Positions 11,592 to 24,039 of a stretch of 64,000 nucleotides of DNA are shown in pieces. Location: positions 52,275,980-52,339,979 of the forward strand of contig NC_068575.1 of NCBI RefSeq assembly GCF_025698545.1, read 5' to 3'. Made by a program: the position numbers and the translations under genes. The stretch is from Gossypium raimondii. Taxonomy: Eukaryota > Streptophyta > Magnoliopsida > Malvales > Malvaceae. The stretch's first letter is position 1; every line of letters starts with the position of its first letter. The notes beneath the pieces were generated by a model. That model did no database searches and was not told the DNA's origin. It saw only the letters and a program-made list of their open reading frames with translations.

Positions 11592-13166
11592 AACTCTGCT
11601 TATGAAATTTATTAAATTGTGATCATACCAGCTGGGAAATCAGGGTATTCATTTTTGGTCAGAGGTAAGCTTTCAATAGTTTAGAATCCTATAAACTAGT
11701 AATCACTTCTTTCTGTAAAATAATAAGCTTAAGGCCCTTTCAAATATTTAGATTTATCATTCAAGCATTATTTCAAATGATAAATGGTTGCAATTGAATG
11801 ACAGATGCAGAGGGTTTATATTTTCCCAACCCTGAAATTTAAGTATAAATATTGTTTGTTACTCGTATTAAGGAGGAAATAGATGAGATCTGTATGAACC
11901 GTTCAGCTCCCTCAACTATTGTCCCTCTGGAGCTTTGTTGATCTTATTAGGGACAGCTCTCGGTTGTGCTTTCCTACATTAGAGGTTTGAGGTTTGGTTT
12001 CAAGCATCAGGAAATTTCCATGAAACCTTGGAGGTAGAAGCTTAATTGAAACTTGAAAATTTGTATATTGTTTTCTAGATGCAGGGTGAAACTAGAAGCT
12101 TAAGCAGTCTTCCTTGGAATGAAGTGGTTAAAGGAATTGCAGGTGGAACAAGTCTGAGGTAGAAGCTGATTCAGTATTTAAGTTTCTTACAGGCAATGAA
12201 CAACTATTGTCCAGCCTGAGAAATTTAGTTGAGGAGATTACAGTTTTGTCTTCGAGTTTTACGTCTATTTGTTTTGATCATGTATTGCAGACCGGTAACA
12301 ATCCGGTCCATCATCTTGCTTATTTCACTTCTCTTAGTACTGATGGTAAGATCTATCCGATTGTATTGCTCAATGGATTTGTAAGGAAAATGAGATTATG
12401 AAAGAATGAGCAGTTAGTGCTCTTTCTTTTTCACCCTTTGAAATTTCACGTGACTTTCCATTAATGATTTTTTTAATGAAGCATCTTCCATAAAAATAAA
12501 ATAACCCAGTGAAGAAAGAGCTGACTAACTGAACACGAGAAACATGAGATGCAACGTGCAACGTGTGCCAGGTGCTGTGCTAGTTTTGGGAAACGAATAA
12601 TGGAAGTTGCAAGAAGTCAAATTTTAACGAAGTCAAAAGGCTGTCCAGAATCCAACGTCACCAACACTCTTTCTTCCAATCCGAGGTAACTTTCACACTG
12701 TAATATTCCACTTTCTATAATTTTCCAGGAAAATTGAGTGGTTTCTGCTCGTGAAATGGGCCAGTAGGTTTTGTGACGTAAGAAAGAAGAGCATGAGCAG
12801 GGTGACGCCATTGCCCTGAATGTTGTTGTCAACATCATCAATAGTTTTAACTCACATGTCCATTTTTCAATTTAAACCTAGATACTGAATCCGATACCCT
12901 CTCCATTTCTCATCACAAATTCATCAACCTTTTGTCTCTTTCTCAGTTCTTTCATTGCATTGTCAAAAAGGAAGATTCTTACTTCCTAAGTTGTACACAT
13001 TTGGTTAGATTGTGGTTCATAGTTGGAGCTGAGAAATTGAAGCATAGAAAAAGAGGAGAATATGATCCCCTCATTTCCCATCTATCACATCAGTACTAAA
13101 ATTTACAGCAACTAGTTAGCTTCCTGGATTTTGTTTTTACACCATGCAATAGTTTTATTGTTTTGG
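11592..13166. other. 3' region of the SP1-like gene and intergenic spacer
   Basis: Probable 3' UTR, then spacer. Several short open frames on both strands show no family resemblance. Nothing else is supportable. Confidence 0.45.
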
Positions 13167-13494
13167 GGTTTAATTATGCCCTCCATCCTTTGACTTTTCA
13201 TGCTTTTGAAATTTAGTCCCCTATTTGTCTTATTTAAAATTTAAAATCTAATTGATAAACACTATTAATCAACTTCTGTTAAATTTGAATATGTTGCATT
13301 TTAATATTCAAAGATGGGATTAAAAGTTAAAGTTCAATTGATGGCAGTCAAATTTAATAGAAGTCAATTAACAATGATATAAATTACTTTAATTTTTAAA
13401 TCAAACAAGTAGAGATTAAAATTTTGGAATTAAAAGCAAAATGACTAAATTTCAAAAGTCTGAAAATTATAGAGACTGGGGGCAAAATTAGACC
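13167..13494. mobile_element. MITE-like element, ~328 bp, long imperfect inverted repeats
   Basis: The left arm (ggtttaattatgccctccat, then a segment with cttttgaaatttagtcccc) matches the reverse complement of the right arm (ggtctaattttgcccccagt, then acttttgaaatttagtcatt). Possible target duplication tgtttt on both sides. It lies just upstream of the promoter of the small gene at 13674. Superfamily not assigned. Confidence 0.6.
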
Positions 13495-13556
13495 TTGTTT
13501 TCCACTTTGTTAATGTGTGATTCTCACTGGTCTCTGTACAGGACCTTATTGATAAG

Positions 13557-13563
13557 TATAAAA
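13557..13563 (+). promoter_or_regulatory. Candidate TATA box (TATAAAA)
   Basis: TATAAAA lies 111 bases upstream of the ATG at 13674, a spacing that fits a leader of about 80 bases. It is the only such match close upstream. Assignment by position and consensus only. Confidence 0.4.
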
Positions 13564-13673
13564 CAGGTTTGTGGGTTGGCCATGTTAAGTAGATATCTGC
13601 CTCCCGGTACCTGCTTGTTCCTTCACCAAAAACAAGACTTCTCCAATTTCCCTTTCAATTCATATTACCGTCA

Positions 13674-14246
13674 ATGGATTCCTCCCCCGAGGGTGTGTGT
13701 GAGAAACTATTTAGAGCAATCACTTTGTGTCCTGCTTTCCGCACAACCCATAGTATCACAATCCCCCAACAACAATCAACCATCAGCCATGCTCGAACTC
13801 CACTATTACAAAACCCTGTCAAAACCCAAATGGCATCTCCACAATACCCTAAACCTACAACCACTGAAGAAGCAGCGGCAATTCCCATCAAGTTTGACTA
13901 TACTTCTACTGAGAAACCAAAGCCAATAGCAACCACCTTGAATGCTTCAACCCGCCAATCACCACTTGGCCGGGTGGGTCAACAGGTGGAAACACAAAAG
14001 CCCTCCACTCATAATGGTGAGCAGCCACGAAATAAGTCCAAGCCTAATAGGTCGCCAATCCCAATCCGAAATGAACAACATCAAACCACCAAGGTGGAGG
14101 AAGCCAAGAAACCAACCAAAAATTACAAAACTTTCGATGAATTTATCGAACAAACGAAGAAAAAGTTGTCACTTGTTGATGATGAGGAGCAGGATTTGGG
14201 CAAGGTTGTGGTGGAATATGGTAAGAATCATCACTTTTCCGCTTAG
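13674..14246 (+). CDS. Uncharacterised basic, low-complexity plant protein, 190 aa
   Basis: A single uninterrupted frame from ATG to TAG. The N-terminus (MDSSPEGVCEKLFRAITLCP) could be a weak targeting or amphipathic segment. The middle is rich in Pro, Thr, Gln and Lys and looks disordered. The C-terminus holds the most structured part, YKTFDEFIEQTKKKLSLVDD, resembling the short FDEFI-type helix seen at the C-terminus of several small uncharacterised plant proteins. A TATA-like box sits upstream. No enzymatic motif is present and I do not know the function. Upstream, an overlapping open frame (13495-13929) appears to be chance. It could also be an exon of a longer gene, but no obvious partner exons were seen. 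Confidence 0.6.
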   Translation: MDSSPEGVCEKLFRAITLCPAFRTTHSITIPQQQSTISHARTPLLQNPVKTQMASPQYPKPTTTEEAAAIPIKFDYTSTEKPKPIATTLNASTRQSPLGRVGQQVETQKPSTHNGEQPRNKSKPNRSPIPIRNEQHQTTKVEEAKKPTKNYKTFDEFIEQTKKKLSLVDDEEQDLGKVVVEYGKNHHFSA

Positions 14247-17200
14247 AGTTACCTCAAGTATCGAGGATAGAAAAGTGATGATGAGTCCTTTATAAACAAT
14301 GAATAAACTGGAGATTCTACACATACTTCTGCTTAATAGGTTCGATGAATAATTATGGATTTTTATTTTCTGCGGGCGTATCGTATTCCATAATGTCGGG
14401 TGATGTCTATGTTGTCAAATATATTTGGAACATACATACATATATGTGTGTGTGTGTTTTCCAATAAACACTTAATATGCTTTTGTACTCTACCCATTAT
14501 TGATTTAATAAATTTTTTTTATATAATGTTTTACCACTTTCCAACAAGCATAACCTAAGGAATTGTATACAACAATGAGAACTAAGAAAAGGAAATACTA
14601 CATGCCTTCCGATCTTTGACAACAAATGCAAGACAAGCTACAGAAAGCATATTACTTAGTCTAACTTACAGAAACTAGCTCTCAAAATCAAATAGATGAC
14701 TTCTCATATTAACAACGAAAATCATGATCAATGCATGTATACTCGAAAGAAATCTCATTCTTAAACGTTATGTACAAATTTAATAAACCCTAGGGACAAT
14801 AGTTGACATTTTCATTAGCATAAAAGAGGCCTAAGCAACAACTAGTGTTTTATAGTCAATCACTTGGGTGATGCTATCAAGTCAAACAATTTGTCTTCCG
14901 CAGATTTGTTCTCATATAACTGATAGAGCTTAATCCCTCAAGCAACAAAGTCATATCAAATAAACAAACTATAATTGATCACCTATCCACAAGATGCTTA
15001 AATGACCAGTTTATCGTATCCTATAAGCAACTTGATGCAAGTCTTTACCAAACCATTTTACAATCTATCTCCGACCTAAAGGTGGAAATTGCTACACCAA
15101 AATATTAGTCATGATGGTTGTCAATCATCAATGAGGCCATCCAATATGGTTAAAAATCAACCCACTATGTCAAGATATTTGGAGATCAATAATAAATAAG
15201 AGATAGCCTTAGACTAAAGGGGTAAGATACAAGTATTATCTGTTCAAAGAGGTTCTCTCTTCTTTTTTTTTTTTTTTATTATCTCATCTTCTTTCTTTAT
15301 CATCTTTTTCTTTACAATATTATTTCCTTTTTTAATTGCAAAATTCTTTGGATTAACTTAAGTATTGGAGAACATTTAGGAGCACAAGTTTTAATCATCA
15401 AACTTACTTTCGTCTTCTAAAACTTAAAAGCAATTAAGTTCTTCTCTAAATTCGATCCATCATCAAATATGAATTAAAATTTATACATTTAATTGGAATG
15501 TTATCAAACCGAACAAAATATAAAATTAGAGAAAAAAAACCAAAACTAGAAAACCAGTAAAAAAACCAATAAAGTAGGAGATGAGAAAATTTTGATTAAC
15601 TCTTGAAGATTGGTATTTAAATTTAAATTAAAAATTAATGATAGATTTGAAATGTATTATGTGAAATAAGAAGATTTTGCAAGTGTTATCAATAAAGTGT
15701 AAGAAAAGGTATTTAAATAAAATATATTATAGCTGTGTTTTTTGAACTATAAACTGATTCAACTGAGAATTTCAGTGTTACCGGTATTGTAGACGATCTA
15801 GTTTTAAAAATATTAAATTACATACCAAAATCATTTCAATGAATTAGCAAAAGTAAGAGGAGGGAGGGAAAACAAAAACTGTGCGAGAGAAAGCCCACTA
15901 GCTTGGATTTGTCAACAGTCCTTTTGAGTTCTCTCACACTATCTTGGCCCAAACTGCATTCAAGGTATCCCTTGTTTGTTAAGCTCAAACCCCATCTTTT
16001 TTTTCCATTCATCAGCTCACCTGGGCTGTTCCTCTAACTGGTATATTAAGCATCTCATTAGCACATGACTTTTTCTCAAGGGGTAAATGGTAGTTGTGAG
16101 ATTGAATCCCAGACTGTTTTGATTAAGTATTTGAACACAAATAATTTACAATTCCACTTGTGGTTCAGTCAACATTTTATGTGTTTTTTAATCTCAATGA
16201 AAACAGCTTCCAGCTTCATGAATATTGCAGGCAAGGAACAGTCAAGTAATTTTTAAAAGCATACAAGAGAAGACCTTTGGGTGGCCTGAGGGAGCAAAGT
16301 CCATGCATTTGCCTTTGCCCCCTCACCACCCTTATCCCTATCTCTAATTAAAATAAGGTTTGACCTTCTTAAACAACTATGACGCAGCTCCTGACCCGAC
16401 ACTGCACCATTTTTTGCTATTTTTTTTTCTCTCGGCCTAAACCTGAACAAAGTACATCTAAATCTAACATAATTCAACTGCTGCTTAATCCAAAATTCAT
16501 GATTAATGTGTAGGAAGCAGCTCTGATAACATGACACTAATAAATTATGCTTTGATTAATAATATATATGTCAGTTGAAAAAGAATTAGTATTAATTATA
16601 TAGGCTGAAATGAAACCCTGAATCGAAAGTCAGATGCTAGCAAACTAGATGTAGTTAATTATAAAGAAAGAAAAGTGCTGCCAAAGCTGGTAATGCCTGT
16701 GGTGTGGTCCTATACATGCAATTTTTCATTAATTATATAGAAAAAGGGTTCTATTTGCATAAAACTTTTATAACCAAACATCAAGCTTTTTTTAAAAAAT
16801 ATAATTATTGGTTGAATCAAATATATATATATATACTTTCTGTTTTCTAAATAAAAAGTATGGTGCTGGCTGTTGTTGCAGCATAAATTATCTTTATTAT
16901 TATCAATAGAAGTCAGGCCTCAGGCGTTTTTCTCTTTTTTGGTTTATTTAAATAAATGCGAATCGGTTAGTTGATGACATGTTACTGCATGCAACCCAAT
17001 TTTCTTCTTCAGTCTTCTCTTTTCTTTAAAAAAACAAAAGTGGTTAAAGCTTGCTTAAAGTCAAACATGCTACATATATGAGTGTACGATTAGTATAAAA
17101 TTAGACACTATAACGATACTATAGTGTGAGACAAAAATAAGCTAAACAAATTGCACCCCATTCACTCTTATCTTAAATAATTCAATAATTATATTCAACT

Positions 17201-20200
17201 TCAAATCGAATTTGCTTAGACTTTAAACACATTTTAAAAAAAAAAAAAATTAGACCCAAAATTTTATTTAAAACAACATAAATTATTACTCAAGTTTAAT
17301 AGGTATTTTATTATTATATATATATGGTTGGTGTTCTAAAAGCTTCTTGTTTGGGAAAACTAGAATCCTTACCCTTAGGCAGCCCCCTTTAGGAAAACAA
17401 ATATTTATTATTTGTTCAAAAATTAAATGATATGGTCCTTCATCAGATTCTTTCTTTTGCCCCTTTCTTGCTTCGACTCTGAAAATTAAAAGATTATAGA
17501 TTTCTAGGAGTGTGGAAATTGGAATCCTTTTTCCCCTCTAGAAATTTGTGCTATAACTGTAAATACTAAAAAAAAGACCCGAACTTGTAATGTTCGATAC
17601 TGTACCTGTTTTTTCCGTTGAAATAAATTATAAAATTTAATTCAATTAATTTTTTATGACGGTTTAAACATGTTTTATTTCAGATTGATGTATCAATCGA
17701 TTTTTGATGTGGTAAATTTGATTCGTTTTGATTATTAAAATGGAAAAATGAGGGGGGAATGGGAGGCAGCCATCCTTTTTTACTTGCCACTCCATTTGAA
17801 TATTTTACTTGGGGCTTCCAAAATTGAGCCACAAGTCCACAACCATTCTTTTAGTATTATTATTTCCCCGGGATTCTTGATGTAAAATGAGAATCTAATA
17901 TAAAGCTGTAAAGAGGAGGAAATTCCCTTATAGGAAATAAATAAAAGATAGGTTTTGTCATGTTTTATTCTTTTATTGCAAAAAAAAAAAGAGAAAAGAA
18001 AGTGACATTACGGTGGAGGCTTGCTGTTTTGTAAATTGAAAGCGGCAATTAAATATGATGTTCTTCTTGCATTTAATGGAATGGTTGTTAGCTTAGTTGT
18101 ACAAACAATGGAATTTGAGCTGTTAAATCTATAATTAAATCACTATATTGTGTGTTTTTGGTTGTTTCTTTTATCAACCTAGCATAAAAACCTTTAAATT
18201 GTAAGTACTCACGCTTATCTTCTCCTTCTTTTTAAACACGACACAATTACACATGTTTATAATTGAATCATTATGTTATAAATATGTTTTATGTTATATC
18301 AAAATACATTGTAAATTTAGTCATTCTACTCTAATTTAGTCACTTTTAATTATTATAATTTTTAATTTTGAAATCTTAATCCTCACCCAAATGATAATAG
18401 TTAAATATATTAGGTAAAATTATGCTATTATTCCTATGTTATGATTAAATTATAATTTTTTAAAAATATTAAATTAGAATAACAAATTTCCATGTATTAC
18501 GCATATGATAACATATTTATTACATAAAATTTTAAAATAATATAATATAATTTAATAAATTTAATAACTACAATCAGAATCGAGATTTTAAAACGTAAAT
18601 AATACAACTATTAAAAAATTAAATTTACAAACATACGCATGATATAAACAAAGTCCGTCAAAATAAAAAGAAAGTTGTGGGCCAAATCAACACCAAAAGA
18701 GACGCAAAGCCGGACGCTGAACAACGGGCAGTGGAAGAATCCGGCTCCTACACTTTTCCCTTCCGTCGAGTAGTAAGGCAAGAACGGAATTGGAATGGAG
18801 GTTTCCCTTTGTCCAAGGACCAGGTCGCCAAAAAACGAACCCTCCTCCTTTCCCTAGCTGAATGATGGAACTCGTCCATGTCATTTGTTAGTATTTTGAC
18901 TTATATATAACCCCCTATCATAATAATATATAACTTTGTATTAAAAAAAATGAAACATAGTATAAATTTATTTGTCCATATGTAAAAAATTATTATTGGG
19001 TATAATGTAATTTTTTACCTATACAAATTAAAGTTAAAAATTATGTTCCTCGAAAAGAAATTAAAAGAAAAAAGTGTCCATGTATTTAAACTAAATTTAA
19101 AAGAATAAACAAAAAAGATATCTGGATGTCACAAAAGATCAAGTTGAAATAAGGTTCAATATGGTTAGAATAGATAAAATGTGCAAACGGATGAATCAAT
19201 CTTGATACACCTTCGACCTCAAAATTAAAAAGATTATCACGAGAATAGGCGAATAATAAGAGAGAGATAAGTACAAAAGACATCTGAGTATTCTCTCTGA
19301 GTTTAGTTCATTGTTTCTTTATTCATCTTCTTTACTCAAAATTTAAAGAGTGCTTAAAGCTAGGGGGGCTGGAAGGGGTCGTCTCTCTTTAAACTAGTAA
19401 AGATAAAATTACACTTTGATCCTCCTAAAATTGATAAAATTTAATTTAATCCTTTAAAATTATAAAAATATAAACTATTAAAATGATAAAGTTACATTTT
19501 TATTATCATAAAATTACAATTTAATTTTGGTATTCCTAAAAAGTTTTTCTAACTTCACCTCTAACTTGAAGTACCAACTTCGATACCTCGCAGCGCACCT
19601 GTTTTTCCTTCTTGCAAGCTTTCTTGCTTCCACATTCCGAGCACAAGTCCCGAATTCACATTAATAAATTTGTGAAAAAATCTACCTTCAATTTTCTTGG
19701 CCAATTTTATAAAAGGCAATGAGGATTAACAATACCGAATATAATTGCTTGATTTCTCAAAGCATTATTAATAATTAAGGTCATGCATTAGCCAGGGACC
19801 TCAACTCATGTTTTACCCATGCGTTTGTCCCCTTAGCTTCACATTTACACTAAATTAATATTTACTTCATGATATGCATTTATTTAATAAGCTACCGCTT
19901 TTAGGGGGGGAAAATCAACCCACAATAAATTCCACAAACTTTTCTTTTTCATTTTTTCAAAATTAACACCTTCAAATTTATATTATTATATAAACTTAGG
20001 GTGTTTTTACTTCATATAGTAATTACAAGCAAATCTAACGAATAATTGTATAATTATAAGAAAATTTAATTTTTATATGTGTTTGATTATACACTAATTT
20101 TTCATATCATGTTTATTAATGCAAATTATAGTTATACAATTGTATAACTAAAATAAAAAATAAAAATTATTCTTTCAATTTAATTTCAAAATAATAAATT

Positions 20201-20815
20201 AAAAATAAATAAAATATGTGCCATTTAGAATATCTTTTACATATAATAAATTAAAATAATTTGTTGCCAGTTGCCTCCAATTTGCAATGATTTGAAGGAG
20301 TTCCATTGTGAGCAAAAAAACCATAAAATTATTGTATTAGGAGTTAGATTGCATGTTACCCTATTTATTCAAAAAATGAGTAAATTATTCTTTGTACATT
20401 AGATTAAAGAAGACATTGATCATTTTTATTAAAAATTTCATCAATTTCTATTGTTAAAAATTGGTGTAGCTAACAAAACAATCAAATAATTACACGTGGT
20501 GTGCCATGTGTATCTCATTTTGACATGCACAGATAAATTTTTAATAGTGAAAATGAATGAATTTTTTAACATGAGGACCAATTTACTTTTTGATCTAATA
20601 TGTAAGGACTACTTTCTTATTTTTTAATAAAAATAACAAAATACAATCTAATTCTTAATACAATAACATTCATTATACTTTTTGCTCTCCATTGCGCTAT
20701 TTGAGGTGATCGATCAAGCGTTATTAAAGAGTAGATGCAATGTACTACTAAATTGGGAGAAACCACCACAAGGTTGGTGTAAGCTAAATGTTAATAGAAG
20801 TTGGGATCTCGCATA
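14247..20815. other. Long AT-rich intergenic region without recognisable genes
   Basis: About 6.5 kb without a supportable coding frame. It contains a short acat/gtgt run (about 14427-14460), small TA runs, and near 17080-17160 a decayed copy of the MITE family seen at 47679 (shared segment around attagacactataacgatac). A GC-richer island at about 18675-18880 stands out from the AT-rich surroundings. At about 20380-20630 there are loose inverted repeats of dispersed-repeat type. No promoter or RNA gene could be placed. Confidence 0.45.
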
Positions 20816-21159
20816 GAGGTGATCATGGGCCGGGCGGCCCGGCCAGGCCTGACGGCCCTCCCGAAATATGGGAGGGTTCGGGTAAAAATATAGGCCCGAA
20901 ATATGGGTTTACACAAAAAAATGATGCCCGTTTAGAAAACGGGCTGGGCCTTGGGCACCACTTTTTTTACCCGAACCTGGCCCAGCCCGGCCCGAATATA
21001 TAATAAATATATTTTTTATTTTAAAATACTTTTTTATTTTTTTTATTTTTTGAAATAAATTTTTGGTGTTCATTAAAAAAAGGGCCAGGCCGGGCCGGGC
21101 TCAGGTCTAGGACGCAGGCCAAAATCTTTTTTGGGCTCGGCCCGGCCCATGATCACCTC
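20816..21159. mobile_element. GC-rich MITE-like element, 344 bp, TA target duplication
   Basis: Terminal inverted repeats gaggtgatcatgggccgggc (left) and its complement at the right end (gcccggcccatgatcacctc) are nearly perfect over about 20 bases. The element is flanked by TA at 20814-20815 and 21160-21161. The interior is unusually GC-rich at both ends (repeated ggcccggcc) with an AT-rich centre. A TA duplication fits Tc1/mariner-like elements. An open frame crossing the left end (20788-21003) is an artefact of the repeat. Confidence 0.75.
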
Positions 21160-21475
21160 TAATCTGGCACATGAGATAGTTGGGGTAGATGGCGTAATTC
21201 GGGATTATTATGGAACTTGGATTATTAATATTTGGATTAATATATAAGGAGGTAATTCAACACAGCAATTTGTATTTATTTAGTATCTAAATTTGAGAAT
21301 CATAAATTAATTTGGTATTTTTTTAGCTATTTGATTAACAACGTTAAAATACGATGATATAACATTATTGACCAATAGTATTGTGTAAGTGGTGGCCTCA
21401 CATTTAAATACGTGGCAAAAATAAGAATAACAAATAAAATTATTTATTTTTTGCAACGTGTCAAGCCATGTGTCA

Positions 21476-21891
21476 TTAGGGGTGTTTAAGTGGTTAATTG
21501 AACCGAATTAGAATTAATCGAATTTTTTAATCCTTTAACCGTTAACTGAATCGAAATATTTTGATTAATCCGGTCGGTTAACCGAATTAACTGAAATTTA
21601 TATGGTTTTGTTTTTTTTATTAAAACAAGTATAAAACATATAAAAAAATAAATTGATAATATTCATTTGACTGAATTAATCAAATTAAAACTACATATAA
21701 TTTGTATTATTAACTATTAAGTTCAGTTAATTCTGTTAATTACTTGGTTTCGAACCGAATTAATCGATAATCAAACTTCCAAAATATCATTAACCGACCT
21801 TCTACCGAATTAGATTGGTTAATCGACCGATTAACCTAATTAGATTGGTTCGAACGATTAATTTGATTTTAACTGAAATTTGAACACCCTT
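21476..21891. mobile_element. hAT-type MITE, ~416 bp, 8-bp target duplication
   Basis: The direct repeat atgtgtca (21468-21475 and 21892-21899) flanks an element whose ends are taggggtgtttaa and, on the complement, aagggtgttcaa. The interior is made of aaccgaattaatcg-type repeats in both orientations. An exact 8-bp duplication with (T/C)AGGG-type termini is the hAT signature. The element has no coding capacity. Confidence 0.75.
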
Positions 21892-21899
21892 ATGTGTCA

Positions 21900-22186
21900 C
21901 CGTAATATTGGTCGACAATATCATATCAGCACGTCAATTTTTTTGATGATGTTAGTCAGATACCTAAAAAAATATTAAATTAACTTACTATTTTTAAATT
22001 CAGGTACTAATTAAATCTTAAAAAATTCAGATACAAAGTAAGTACCATTTAAGGATAGTCTTTCGATGATGTTTGTATATAGAAGTACCTACCATAGGGT
22101 GTCATCATCTTGTAAATGGCTGATGTCGTTGGTATCACTTTTCTAGACTTGTTATTAGTTAATTTGAATGATTATTATACAAAAAA

Positions 22187-22231
<45 letters not shown>

Positions 22232-24039
22232 GATTTCTAATATTTCCATAATTCATTTAAAGAAAAAAGGAAGACAATAAAACATATTCCTTAATAAAAG
22301 GTTCATGTATTATCATTTAACATGAGTTTTCATGTTTCCATATAATTCGTTTGAAAAAAGTTTATTTACACGTATTTATTATTTTAAATATTTCCATACA
22401 ATTCATTTTAAAAATTCATACAATTAATAAACAAATTTATTGTCATACAATTGATACACAGCATTGAATTAATTAAATGATTATTGCATACAAAATAATT
22501 CCATATAAAGAAAACTATAAAGTAAAAGTAAATAAATACATAAATTTTATTATATGCCATCACATAAGATTTTTTTTCTGAGAAGCTTTACTTTTAAATA
22601 TTATATATAAGATTAGTTTTCTTTATTTATATTTTTTGGGAATAATATGATTAACAAATTAAAACACAATAATATATACATTTAATTTTAAAATATTGAT
22701 AGTTAATATTAGAATAATTTTGATTCTATGATAATTTAATTTTTACCGAAATAATAACAAAAACAGATGAAAAAAAGTAAAACGATACATCAAATATTTA
22801 AAATCTACAAATTATAAAAATAGTAAAAATGAGACATAATAGAATTAGTTTCAAAATAAAAAGAATTCATTACAAAATTAAATTAATTCTAAAATTAGAT
22901 GAAAATATTATTTATAGCAATTAATAGTAGGTTTCAACTATTATTTTAATGTTATAAATACTGAAAAGTAAATAAAACGCTTGGCCACTTGTCGCACTAT
23001 AAATTTTTGAATGTACATAAAACATTAATTTAAATTAAAAATTTATCACACGTGTATTCGTGTACAAATTACAAATTTTGAATACAAATGTGTTTAAAAT
23101 AATCTATAATAAATAATGGACGTAAGGTTTGAAATTAATAACCATAACAACACATAAGCAATAAAATGTGCCTAGTAAATTTAAATGTGTAAGTCAATCA
23201 AAACTAAGTATTTGTTGAATGGTAAATTTAAAGTTTTTCCAATGTAATTGACATATGTCCAAATCCCACAATACATATATTTTTATTCTCTTTTTTAAAA
23301 AGAAAGAGTAATATATCCTCGAATAATATAATTTATTTTAAATACGAAAGTAATTTTATAATTTTACAATTGAATTAGTACCGATTAACTCGTTACAAAA
23401 TTCAATTAAAGACTTTATTAATAGTATAAATAATATATTAGTGAAGTCATAAATTATAAAAAAATTGGCGCCTAACTATAGAGTTTTTCCCATTAAATAC
23501 CTATTAAACTATTTTTTTTGACCAAAAGTGATCCTTAAATTTTAATTCCGTTAATTAAAAAAACTTTTTATTTTTCTATAAAACTATTAATATTTCAATA
23601 AAATATTACATCATCGATTCATCATATTAGGAAATAAAATAAAATGAATGAATTAACTAACTAATTAGCGTAAAACTTAACAAATTCGTTGATTTGGGTA
23701 TGCCACGTCATCTGTTCACAGAGATCTCCACGTCACCCCTTCCCGTGGTCCCCATAAGTACGGACATGTCACTCTTGAAATTTCCAAACATGTTATAAGC
23801 CAACCTCGGCTGCAACACCAACCAAACCAAAAGCCACCCCACCATTTTGCTTTTAAGCTCTTTTTTTTTCTCCACTCTCTCAACGAAACAGCTGAAATAT
23901 CGGTTGACTGGTAATTCTCCAAAAACCCAATAGTTCGGAGCATCCGAAACGAAAAAGTGTCGCGGGTTTTCCCTATATTTGGTTAGAGTGGTGATTAGTT
24001 AAGCGGAAAGGGTAGAGTTAGTAGAAAAAAAAGGGAGAG
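21900..24039. other. AT-rich spacer and promoter/5' leader of the ALKBH10-type gene
   Basis: Non-coding. It includes a (TA)n run at about 22191-22226. The last 350 bases become GC-richer and pyrimidine-rich, as expected for promoter and 5' UTR. No conserved element beyond that could be recognised. Confidence 0.45.
22191..22226. repeat. (AT)n microsatellite
   Basis: About 36 bases of alternating AT/TA in the spacer. Confidence 0.9.

Noticed and set aside
12617..12841. Minus-strand 74-codon frame downstream of the SP1-like gene
   Set aside because: No homology and no supporting promoter or splice context.
16253..16537. Minus-strand frame of 94 codons
   Set aside because: No recognisable domain, no splice partners and AT-rich surroundings; not supportable as a gene.
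18677..18865. Plus-strand frame in the GC-rich island as a gene
   Set aside because: Only 62 codons with no recognisable homology; reported only as a compositional oddity.
20788..21003. Small plus-strand frame rich in Gly/Pro
   Set aside because: Crosses the end of the GC-rich MITE; its composition comes from the repeat.
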